A stretch of 64,000 nucleotides of DNA from DAORHV01 sp964513925 (lineage in GTDB: Bacteria > Patescibacteriota > Gracilibacteria > Peribacterales > Peribacteraceae). Shown here in pieces: positions 38,045 to 45,009 of this stretch. The stretch is taken from assembly GCA_964513925.1 (NCBI GenBank), contig CAZENR010000001.1:1-64000 (forward strand). Reading direction: 5' to 3'. Below the pieces are notes generated by a model. That model did not search any database and had not been told where the DNA came from. It saw only the letters and a list, made by a program, of their open reading frames with translations. The translations under genes were made by a program, and so were the position numbers. Position 1 is the stretch's first letter, and each line of letters opens with the position of its first letter.

Positions 38045-39583
38045 CTACATGGCCGTATTGCGCATCTTGCGCTCTACGTAGTTGGAGTCCAGCTTGATGG
38101 CGTTTTCTATGGCGGCTTTCGCATCGCTCGCTCTGCCGTGCTTTTGGAAATACACGCCTAACATGAAGTGGGTTTCGGCGCTGAGGGGCGCGATATTCAA
38201 GGCGGCATTCAGCTCGCGTAGCGCTCCGTCGCCATCGTCGATGGAATCCAGGAACATTCCGTAGTTGATGCGCAGCCTTGCTTGCGCTGGGTCACAGGTA
38301 ACCGCGGCTGCAAAATCCTTCTTTGCACCCTCGGCGTAGCCCACCTGCGCGCGCCATGCCGCACGGTTGTTCAGCGCTACGATGGAGCATGGGTACCGTT
38401 CCAGCACGCGAGTGAATATCGTTTCACTGCTCAGCCACATCGTTGCCTGTGCGCGGGATGCCACCCCTAACTCCGTCAGCAATAGCATGCAACCGATGAC
38501 AGTAAGCCGCATTGTCGTTGTGCGCATATTCACACGTTGCAGCACCCAGCCCAGGGCCAAGAGCAGACCGATCGTAGGCAGGTATGCGTAATGATCTGCG
38601 GCGAAGTACACGCCGTACTTCAGCGCTGCGGCAAACGTTGGCGCAAGTGCGATGAAGAAAAATGTGAATCCAAGGCATACCGCTAGAGCACGCTTGCGCA
38701 CTAGCCAGCACCCTATGCCGATTGCAATGATGACAGCCCATGGCATCAGGAATTCCGCCGTCCAGGCGATAGGGGTTTCTTGCGGATACAGAATGAGCAG
38801 TTGTGCGGGAAAGATGAACGACCGCACGTACCACAACGTTGTTTTGCCGGCCATGAGCGCTATATCCATGAGCGGCAACCCTAATCCGGTTTGCTTGCCA
38901 GCCGCGGCGAGCATGGTAAATACCGCTGCCATAGCGACAAACGGCGCAAGGCGCAGCGTCATAGCCTTGCACATCTTCTTGCCGCGTAACAGTTCCAGAA
39001 TCAGCAGGAACACCGGAAGTGACACTGTCATGTACTTGGCCAACAAGCTGAAGAGAAACAACGCCAGCGCTACCAGGCGAAAGCCGCGCTTGTCGGTATC
39101 CAGCCCGTACAGGTAGGCGATTGCTGCGCCGAGAAACAGCGGTGTGGACAGTGCATCTTTGCGTGCGGCAACCCACGCCACTACTTCGGTGTTGAGCGGG
39201 TGAACCAGAAACAATGCACCCAGAAACAGCGCCGTGACCCTGTTGTTGAATACCTTCAGGAGCAGCCATGTCAGGAGGCAGCTGCCGGCAATGTGCAGCA
39301 GCAGGCTTGTCAGGTGAAAGGCGAATGGACGCAGGCCGGCAAGCATGAAATCCAACTTGAGGCTTGCGATGGTGAGCGGCATGTAGAGCTCTGCGTCGAA
39401 GCCACTAAAAATTTGCGGAACGTCTGCCCAGGTGCCGCTGGTTACCAGCGGGTGCTTGGTGACAAATAAATCGTCGTCGTAAGTAAGGAATGCGTTCTGT
39501 AGCGACTGCCCGTACACCAAAAAGCCTATGAACAGAAACGCGCCGACGGTACCGATGGCGAACGCGAAACGACGAGGAAGCAC
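38045..39583 (-). CDS. TMTC-like membrane glycosyltransferase with TPR repeats
   Basis: The product has 512 residues. The first loop carries NAFLTYDDDLFVTKHPLV, the acidic motif of GT-C enzymes of the TMTC/O-mannosyltransferase kind, followed by about nine hydrophobic helices. Residues from about 400 on form three TPR units (ALNNRAAWRAQVGYAEGAKK, ARLRINYGMFLDSIDDGDGA, AETHFMLGVYFQKHGRASDA). It would transfer sugar from a polyprenyl carrier to proteins or glycans. The start is GTG with TATACT (39595..39590) exactly 6 bases upstream. Confidence 0.82.
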   Translation of the reverse strand: MLPRRFAFAIGTVGAFLFIGFLVYGQSLQNAFLTYDDDLFVTKHPLVTSGTWADVPQIFSGFDAELYMPLTIASLKLDFMLAGLRPFAFHLTSLLLHIAGSCLLTWLLLKVFNNRVTALFLGALFLVHPLNTEVVAWVAARKDALSTPLFLGAAIAYLYGLDTDKRGFRLVALALFLFSLLAKYMTVSLPVFLLILELLRGKKMCKAMTLRLAPFVAMAAVFTMLAAAGKQTGLGLPLMDIALMAGKTTLWYVRSFIFPAQLLILYPQETPIAWTAEFLMPWAVIIAIGIGCWLVRKRALAVCLGFTFFFIALAPTFAAALKYGVYFAADHYAYLPTIGLLLALGWVLQRVNMRTTTMRLTVIGCMLLLTELGVASRAQATMWLSSETIFTRVLERYPCSIVALNNRAAWRAQVGYAEGAKKDFAAAVTCDPAQARLRINYGMFLDSIDDGDGALRELNAALNIAPLSAETHFMLGVYFQKHGRASDAKAAIENAIKLDSNYVERKMRNTAM

Positions 39584-39616
39584 GGTTGCAGTATATCGCC
39601 CCTTGGCGCGTTTGTA

Positions 39617-41686
39617 TCAGCAGCTTTCCTGGCCCTTATAGAACTTGCTGGATCGCAACAAGAATTCGCGCCAAATCGGTGCGGCTTCGGTAAGTCCGTC
39701 GACGAATTCCCCCAATGCCGAACCATCGGCGTTGCCTGCCCATACGCCCACCACCATCGATTCGTTGTAGCCGATGGTCCAGATGTTGTTTACCGCGTAC
39801 TGTCGGCATCTTCCACCTCTGTCGCGCTCGAAACACAGGTTGCTGGTGCCGGTTTTGGCACCGATATCCATGCCTTGGATATTCAAAATGTCGCGCCAGT
39901 ATCCGGCTGGCTTACTGTCGTCGTCTCGCAAAATCTCATCCACTCCGTCAGCTGCCTGGGGCAATACGGCCTGGCTCGCCTGCGGCAACACCATGGGTTG
40001 CTGGTAGCCGCTGCGCGTACCCAGAGAACATACCGTCTGCAAGGGCCGGAACATGCCGTGTTCGGCGATGGTGGCATAGACCTGCACCATTTCGAGTAGC
40101 GGTACTTCCGCCGAACCGATTGCCATAGGCCAGCCGTAGGTAAAGGACTGGTCTTCCAGCAAGCGCTGCATTTTAAAGGCAAGAGGGCTGGTTGCTCCCA
40201 TGCGCGCTGCCAGTGCCAGTACTCGCTCTTCTCCTCCGGCTGCCAAAAATGCGTTTACGGCCGGAATATTACGAGACCCGCCCAGCGCCTTGCGGATGCT
40301 CATCCACCCTTTGAAATTGCCGTCGTAGTTCTTGGGTTGATTGTCGCCAATGTGCAGCGGCGCGTCTTCGATAAAACTTTCCGGCCCATACCCGTCCTCA
40401 AACAACGCCGAGTATACGATGGGCTTAAAGCTGGATCCGGGTTGGCGCGGGACCGTTGCCATATCGATGTGCCCGCTCTGCGGATCATTGAAATCTGCGT
40501 TGCCCACGTATGCCAGCACTTGGCGGGTTTTGCGGTCTATGGCTACGAGAGCGACATTGCGAATGCCAACGCTCTGTAAGCGGGGGAGCGCCTGTGTTGT
40601 CACATCTTCAGCTATCCACTGAAGTGTGGGATCCAGCGTCGTTCGCACCTCCATGCCTTCGGTAAGCAGGCGCTGCGATTGCTGCGAGCCGTCGTCAAGC
40701 ATGTCTTCAATGTTGCGCCTGACTGTCAGGGTGAAGTGCGGTGCGGCAATGGGGTGCTTGGCGGATTTTATGGCGACCTTTGGCAGTGCCGTCACGGCTT
40801 GATCGTGCGCTTGCTGCCCGATGAGTCCGTTGCGAAGCATGGCGTCGAGCACCAGCTCTGCTCGTCCCGGAATGCGCACTTTTCCGTTAGGTGTCGACTG
40901 GATGCGGCTGAGCAGGCCGATGCTGACATCGTCATCGCGAATGGAGTCCGGCTCCTGCGTGCCTTTGCGGAGACGAGTGACAACGTCATGGCTCACCGCA
41001 GTGCGTACATGCGGGCCGTACGGATTGAAGTACGAGTTGCGTTGCGGTATCGCCGCCAATACTGCCGCTTGTGGCAAGGACAGCTCCTTAGCCGATATAG
41101 CAAAATACGTTTGCGCCGCCTGCTCGATGCCGAATGCATTGTTTCCAAACGGCAGCTGGTTTAAGTACAGCGTGAGAATATCGTCTTTGCTCATGGCGTG
41201 TTCCAGTTGGCAGGCAAGGTCGATTTCCTTGAGCTTGCGTTCCACAGTTTTCTCTCGGGTAAGGAACAGATTGCGCATGAGCTGTTGCGTGATCGTAGAC
41301 GCGCCCTCGGCACGCCCGTCGAGAATATTTGCTCGCGCAGCGCGAACGATTGCTCGTAGATCTATGCAGAAACGACGCCTGTAAAAGCGCTCATCTTCTA
41401 TGGCAATGAATGCATTGCGCACGTGCGGCGGAATCTGTTCCAGCGGCAGGAAGAAACGATCTTCCTCGTTGTAAAACCGGTAGAGATCGTTACCGCGGCG
41501 GTCCAAGATACGAATGCTCTGCTTCAGCTTGAGTCGCGTAAAATCCAGTTCGGGGGTGTGCTCCAAAATCGCCGCGGCACTTACGTATGCCCAAAGACCC
41601 AGCACCGTCAGCAGTCCTGCAGTCGCAAAAAATACCTGCACACCAATGCGCCATATCCAGCCGAGAATGGAGCGAAAAGTGCCCAT
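39617..41686 (-). CDS. Class A penicillin-binding protein (second copy)
   Basis: From ATG 41686 the product has 689 residues: a membrane helix (ATAGLLTVLGLWAYVSA), a GT51 domain (AIEDERFYRRRFC near residue 96, GASTITQQLMRN) and a transpeptidase with SSFK near 417, SRN in GGSRNIPAV and KTGT near 609. It lacks the Ig-like tail of the copy at 14963-18205, otherwise the two are close in plan (both with RILDR/VILDR-NG and FYNEED/LYSEQD segments). It polymerises and crosslinks peptidoglycan. TACACT (41704..41699) lies 12 bases before the start. Confidence 0.93.
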   Translation of the reverse strand: MGTFRSILGWIWRIGVQVFFATAGLLTVLGLWAYVSAAAILEHTPELDFTRLKLKQSIRILDRRGNDLYRFYNEEDRFFLPLEQIPPHVRNAFIAIEDERFYRRRFCIDLRAIVRAARANILDGRAEGASTITQQLMRNLFLTREKTVERKLKEIDLACQLEHAMSKDDILTLYLNQLPFGNNAFGIEQAAQTYFAISAKELSLPQAAVLAAIPQRNSYFNPYGPHVRTAVSHDVVTRLRKGTQEPDSIRDDDVSIGLLSRIQSTPNGKVRIPGRAELVLDAMLRNGLIGQQAHDQAVTALPKVAIKSAKHPIAAPHFTLTVRRNIEDMLDDGSQQSQRLLTEGMEVRTTLDPTLQWIAEDVTTQALPRLQSVGIRNVALVAIDRKTRQVLAYVGNADFNDPQSGHIDMATVPRQPGSSFKPIVYSALFEDGYGPESFIEDAPLHIGDNQPKNYDGNFKGWMSIRKALGGSRNIPAVNAFLAAGGEERVLALAARMGATSPLAFKMQRLLEDQSFTYGWPMAIGSAEVPLLEMVQVYATIAEHGMFRPLQTVCSLGTRSGYQQPMVLPQASQAVLPQAADGVDEILRDDDSKPAGYWRDILNIQGMDIGAKTGTSNLCFERDRGGRCRQYAVNNIWTIGYNESMVVGVWAGNADGSALGEFVDGLTEAAPIWREFLLRSSKFYKGQESC

Positions 41687-41745
41687 GCAAAGGGACGGAG
41701 TGTACGTCAAAAATCCTTGGCATGCACTTGTTCTTTGCTACAAGG

Positions 41746-42711
41746 CTATTTGGACGCGCGTAGGCGCCGTTCCTTGATTAATCTCATCAGTGCCGTAGTC
41801 GTATGCGCGCGGTATCCGGCGATAGGAAAGACGATGGAGTACGGAGCTTCCATCACGTCGTTGTCCACTTCCGTTCCGCGCTCTGCCGGGAGACAGTGAC
41901 CAAATCTTGCCTGGGGTCCGGCACGATCCATCATTTCTTGGGTGACGCGGTACGGAGCAAGCATTTCCTTGAGCGCTGCCGCGTCTTTCTTCTGGCCCAT
42001 GGATGCGTGCACGTCCGTGTACACCATCGTGGCATCCGGTACTGCCTCGCGCCAATCTTCTATGTATTGCACCGATCCGCCGCTTTTGCGTGCAATAGCT
42101 TCCATTTCGGCTATGCGTGCATCCGGCATGCGATGACCCTGCGGTCCGGTGTGCACGAAATCCCAACCCATAATTGCCGCATATTCTCCCAGCGACAGCG
42201 TGACATTGTTGTTGCCGGGTCCGACAAAGACGATCTTCTTGCGCTCGATATCGGCAGTTGCTTCCTGCAATGCAGCGCCATCGGCCAGCGCTTGCAGCAA
42301 GTGGTCGCCATCATCCAGCGCGTTGATGGTATGCATGTTGGCAGCGGCGCCTATGACTTCTTTCGTCTGCTGCTTTGTGTGGAGTCGGAAAAATCCAAGT
42401 CGGTACCCCATTTCGTCGGCGCAACGCACAATGTCTATGAGCGGCTCACGCGTTTGCCCCGTTTCACTGCTTGCGAGGCCGGCAACCTTCATGACGTTTC
42501 CTCCAAGACTAGTTGTTGCCTGAAGAATAGATGCTTCGGTGCGAAAAGAGTCTTTCGTAGTTACCCAGAGCACGCCTTGGTCACGCAGGGGTGTTGTCAG
42601 TTCCGGCACTCCGCTGCGGCGACGCCCTGCAACCTGCATACTCTCGCCGGTGATGGTTTCTAAGTCATCTCGGTGTAAATCGATTGTACGATCTAAATGC
42701 AGTGTTTTCAT
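41746..42711 (-). CDS. Aspartate/ornithine carbamoyltransferase superfamily protein, divergent
   Basis: The HCLPAERGTEVDNDVME motif and the following GYRAHTTTALM match ornithine carbamoyltransferases, and SLGGNVMKV follows the first helix as expected. The carbamoyl-phosphate loop, normally STRTR, reads SFRTE, and the HPxQ motif reads HLLQ inside DGDHLLQALAD. Substrate or activity may therefore differ from classical OTC. 321 residues is the normal length. Its own promoter is at 42735-42764. No arginine-pathway genes are nearby. Confidence 0.8.
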   Translation of the reverse strand: MKTLHLDRTIDLHRDDLETITGESMQVAGRRRSGVPELTTPLRDQGVLWVTTKDSFRTEASILQATTSLGGNVMKVAGLASSETGQTREPLIDIVRCADEMGYRLGFFRLHTKQQTKEVIGAAANMHTINALDDGDHLLQALADGAALQEATADIERKKIVFVGPGNNNVTLSLGEYAAIMGWDFVHTGPQGHRMPDARIAEMEAIARKSGGSVQYIEDWREAVPDATMVYTDVHASMGQKKDAAALKEMLAPYRVTQEMMDRAGPQARFGHCLPAERGTEVDNDVMEAPYSIVFPIAGYRAHTTTALMRLIKERRLRASK

Positions 42712-42734
42712 ACATAGTGAAAAGAAGGCCGAGA

Positions 42735-42764
42735 ATGTACGACTAGCGTGGATTCCGCGTCAAG
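42735..42764 (-). promoter_or_regulatory. Promoter of carbamoyltransferase-like gene
   Basis: TTGACG (42764..42759) and TACATT (42740..42735) are 18 bp apart, with a 23-base leader before the ATG. It is in the strong -35 class with rRNA and rpsF. Confidence 0.6.
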
Positions 42765-42810
42765 TATTCGTTGCGCTGTCGTTGTACAACGCGGTTCTCG
42801 AAACACAAAA

Positions 42811-42885
<75 letters not shown>

Positions 42886-42926
42886 TTAGAATCTCAAAAA
42901 AAAGCCTGCAAAGTGTACTAAGCATA

Positions 42927-43340
42927 TTACTCGTTGTCGAGCGCCACTGTGTCCAACCAATCTTGCACCGGCTGTCTCGCATACAGCCGGAGTGCGTTTT
43001 TCAGCGTGTGCAGGCACAACAGTGCGCATTTAAAGCGCCGTGGACCTACCGGAACTCCCAGCAGTTCGTAGATGTGTTTTGGCTCTTCCTTAGCAGCCTC
43101 TTCCAGTGTTTTCCCCACCAATTCTTCGCTCAGCATCGACATGGCAGCCTGGCTGATTGCACAACCGGCTCCCGACCAGCTCAGTCCTGCGATGACAGTG
43201 CCATCAACGTGCAGTTGCACTTGCAGCTCATCGCCGCAGCTCAAGTTTTCTTCGCGATGTTCCACGCTTACCTTCTGCAGCGGCTCCTGCCCCCGTGGGT
43301 GGCGGTAGTGGTCGAGGATGTTTTCTGCGTACAAATCCAT
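42927..43340 (-). CDS. sufU: SufU/IscU-like Fe-S cluster assembly protein
   Basis: The 137-residue product begins LYAENILDHYRHPRG, the NifU-N signature, and has the three ligand cysteines in ENLSCGDEL, GAGCAISQAA and FKCALLCLHTL. SufU takes sulfur from SufS in a zinc-dependent manner; the extended spacing between second and third cysteine is of the SufU kind. It lies 9 bases after sufS on the same strand. Confidence 0.93.
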   Translation of the reverse strand: MDLYAENILDHYRHPRGQEPLQKVSVEHREENLSCGDELQVQLHVDGTVIAGLSWSGAGCAISQAAMSMLSEELVGKTLEEAAKEEPKHIYELLGVPVGPRRFKCALLCLHTLKNALRLYARQPVQDWLDTVALDNE

Positions 43341-43349
43341 GGAGTGCGT

Positions 43350-44579
43350 TTATGCGTGGAGAATGTGTTGTGCCTGCTCAATTGCGGTGATGCAGGCGTC
43401 TATGTCGTGCATGGTGTTATACACGCCCACCGACAATCGGGCTGAGGCGGGTATGCCTAGGCGTTGGTGCAACGGTTGGGTGCAGTGGTGGCCCGCTCGG
43501 AGGCAGATGCCTTTTCGGCCCAGAATTTCCGTCAGGTCATGCGGATGCACGCGATCCACTACAAAGCTTATGCATCCGTGTGTTGCCGCTGCATCGCCGC
43601 TGCCAAGCACCCGCAGCCCTCGGATGCCTTTGAGGCGTTGGAGCGCATGCAGGATCAAGGCATGTTCATGGCGTTGCAGTGCTTTCCGATCATGCGATTG
43701 CAGCCAGTCTATGGCGGCTTTCAGTCCGATTGCTTCGGCAATCGGCGGCGTGCCCGCTTCAAATTTTCTTGGTAATTCAGCTGTGGTAAACCCGTTGCGC
43801 GTTACGGATCGAATCATGTCGCCGCCTCCGAGAAACGCAGGCATGGCCTTCAGCAGATCTTGCTTTCCATACAGTGCTCCTATGCCGGTTGGGCCATAGA
43901 GTTTGTGGCCCGAGAAAGCCAGAAAATCTATGTCTAATGTGCGAACGTTCACCGTTTCGTGCACAAGCAACTGTGCTGCGTCCACCAGCACCTTCGCGCC
44001 GTGCGCGTGCGCCATGTCGATAAGTTCTCCCAGCGGACTTCGCGTGCCAAGTACGTTGCTCAAGCCGGTGACGGCGACCAGCTTCACTTTCTTTTTTTCC
44101 AGCATTTTCCGCAGCTGATCGAGGCGCAGCTCGCCGCGATCATCGATGTCGATCCACTCCAGTCGTATGCCACGCTCTTCTTTTAGCTGCAGCCACGGCA
44201 CAACATTACTGTGATGCTCCAGAACGGTAAGCGCGACCGCGTCTCCTTTCTTTAGCGTAGAGCCGAAACTGCGAGCCGCAAGGTTAATGGCTTCGGTGCA
44301 GTTTTTCGTAAAGATCACCTCGTGTGCGTGCGCCGCGCCGATATACCTGGCCACGCAAGCGCGGGCTGCGTCGTATGCCATCGTTGCCCTCTCGGCAAGC
44401 GGATGCACTCCGCGATTCACGTTGGCATTGTCGGCAGCGTAATACGCATGCATGGCATCGAGTACCGCTTGCGGCTTCTGGGCGGTGGCCGCCGTGTCCA
44501 AGTACACAAGCGGGTTTCCGTCGATGCGTTTGCCGAAGATAGGGAACTGTGCGCGCAGTGCGGCGACATCGAGCGACAT
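43350..44579 (-). CDS. sufS: Cysteine desulfurase SufS
   Basis: From ATG 44579 the product has 409 residues: LRAQFPIFGKRIDGNPLVYLD at the start, the PLP lysine in FSGHKLYGPTGIG, and the catalytic cysteine loop near RAGHHCTQPLHQRLG. Together with SufU it mobilises sulfur for Fe-S clusters. TACGAT (44592..44587) ends 7 bases before the ATG. SufBCD are not in the window. The 5' region faces the atypical cassette at 44618. Confidence 0.95.
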   Translation of the reverse strand: MSLDVAALRAQFPIFGKRIDGNPLVYLDTAATAQKPQAVLDAMHAYYAADNANVNRGVHPLAERATMAYDAARACVARYIGAAHAHEVIFTKNCTEAINLAARSFGSTLKKGDAVALTVLEHHSNVVPWLQLKEERGIRLEWIDIDDRGELRLDQLRKMLEKKKVKLVAVTGLSNVLGTRSPLGELIDMAHAHGAKVLVDAAQLLVHETVNVRTLDIDFLAFSGHKLYGPTGIGALYGKQDLLKAMPAFLGGGDMIRSVTRNGFTTAELPRKFEAGTPPIAEAIGLKAAIDWLQSHDRKALQRHEHALILHALQRLKGIRGLRVLGSGDAAATHGCISFVVDRVHPHDLTEILGRKGICLRAGHHCTQPLHQRLGIPASARLSVGVYNTMHDIDACITAIEQAQHILHA

Positions 44580-44617
44580 GCGTCCTATCGTAGCGGCTGA
44601 GGGATGTTCTGAGATTA

Positions 44618-44647
44618 TTGACAAAAATTTTTTTTATTTTATTATTA
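44618..44647 (+). promoter_or_regulatory. Promoter of the atypical cassette
   Basis: TTGACA (44618-44623) is a perfect -35. The A/T-only stretch that follows offers TTATTA (44642-44647) at 18 bp as -10. The exact consensus -35 is unusual in this window. Confidence 0.5.
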
Positions 44648-44649
44648 CA

Positions 44650-44686
44650 AAGGAGGGTAGCACCCTCCTTCCGTTCCCCGAGGAGG
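44650..44686 (+). promoter_or_regulatory. Leader with two competing hairpins and a Shine-Dalgarno site
   Basis: AAGGAGGGT (44650-44658) and ACCCTCCTT (44662-44670) form a 9-bp stem with an AGC loop. CCTCCTT (44664-44670) can instead pair with GAGGAGG (44680-44686), the Shine-Dalgarno sequence 6 bases before the GTG at 44693. The two folds exclude each other, so this may be a translational switch. Confidence 0.45.
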
Positions 44687-44692
44687 CCAGAT

Positions 44693-44878
44693 GTGAACGC
44701 CGAAGAGGTCTTCATTCTGGTGATGGTGTTGCTGTTCTGCGGTTGCAACTTCCTGAACGCGGCAAATTGGGTTTCCGCGTTCAGCAACGGCAGGCGGCGG
44801 CACCCCTGGCTGGGGGCTGTTGGGATCACCTGGGTGATCCTCGGTATCTGCATCGCGCTCTGGTGGTTGCTCACCTGA
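44693..44878 (+). CDS. Small two-helix membrane protein, 61 aa
   Basis: GTG at 44693 follows GAGGAGG with a 6-base spacing, the only textbook Shine-Dalgarno site I found in the window. The product starts MNAEEVFILVMVLLFCGCNF, has a short basic loop (NGRRRHPW) and a second helix (GAVGITWVILGICIALWWLL). No family is recognised. It has its own consensus -35, structured leader and terminator, unlike all neighbours, so it may be a recent arrival, perhaps from another CPR lineage, or a chimeric assembly segment. Confidence 0.65.
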   Translation: MNAEEVFILVMVLLFCGCNFLNAANWVSAFSNGRRRHPWLGAVGITWVILGICIALWWLLT

Positions 44879-44900
44879 TCCATGCCAGAGCGCGGACATC

Positions 44901-44928
44901 GGCCGGAGGGATTCGCCCCCCTCCGGCC
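44901..44928 (+). terminator. GC-rich terminator hairpin of the cassette
   Basis: GGCCGGAGGG and CCCTCCGGCC form a perfect 10-bp stem with an eight-base loop, followed by CAGTTTGCATT. The T-run is short, but position after the stop codon supports termination. Confidence 0.6.
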
Positions 44929-45009
44929 CAGTTTGCATTCATGCAATAGGCGAATGAATCCGCTTTGACATCGCCCACAAGGGCGTTTTCCTGTATCGTT
45001 CGCGTATCT

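Noticed and set aside
41699..41710. TTGACG next to TACACT before the second PBP gene as a -35/-10 pair
   Set aside because: The two boxes are adjacent, with no 15-19 bp spacer, so they cannot work as a pair.
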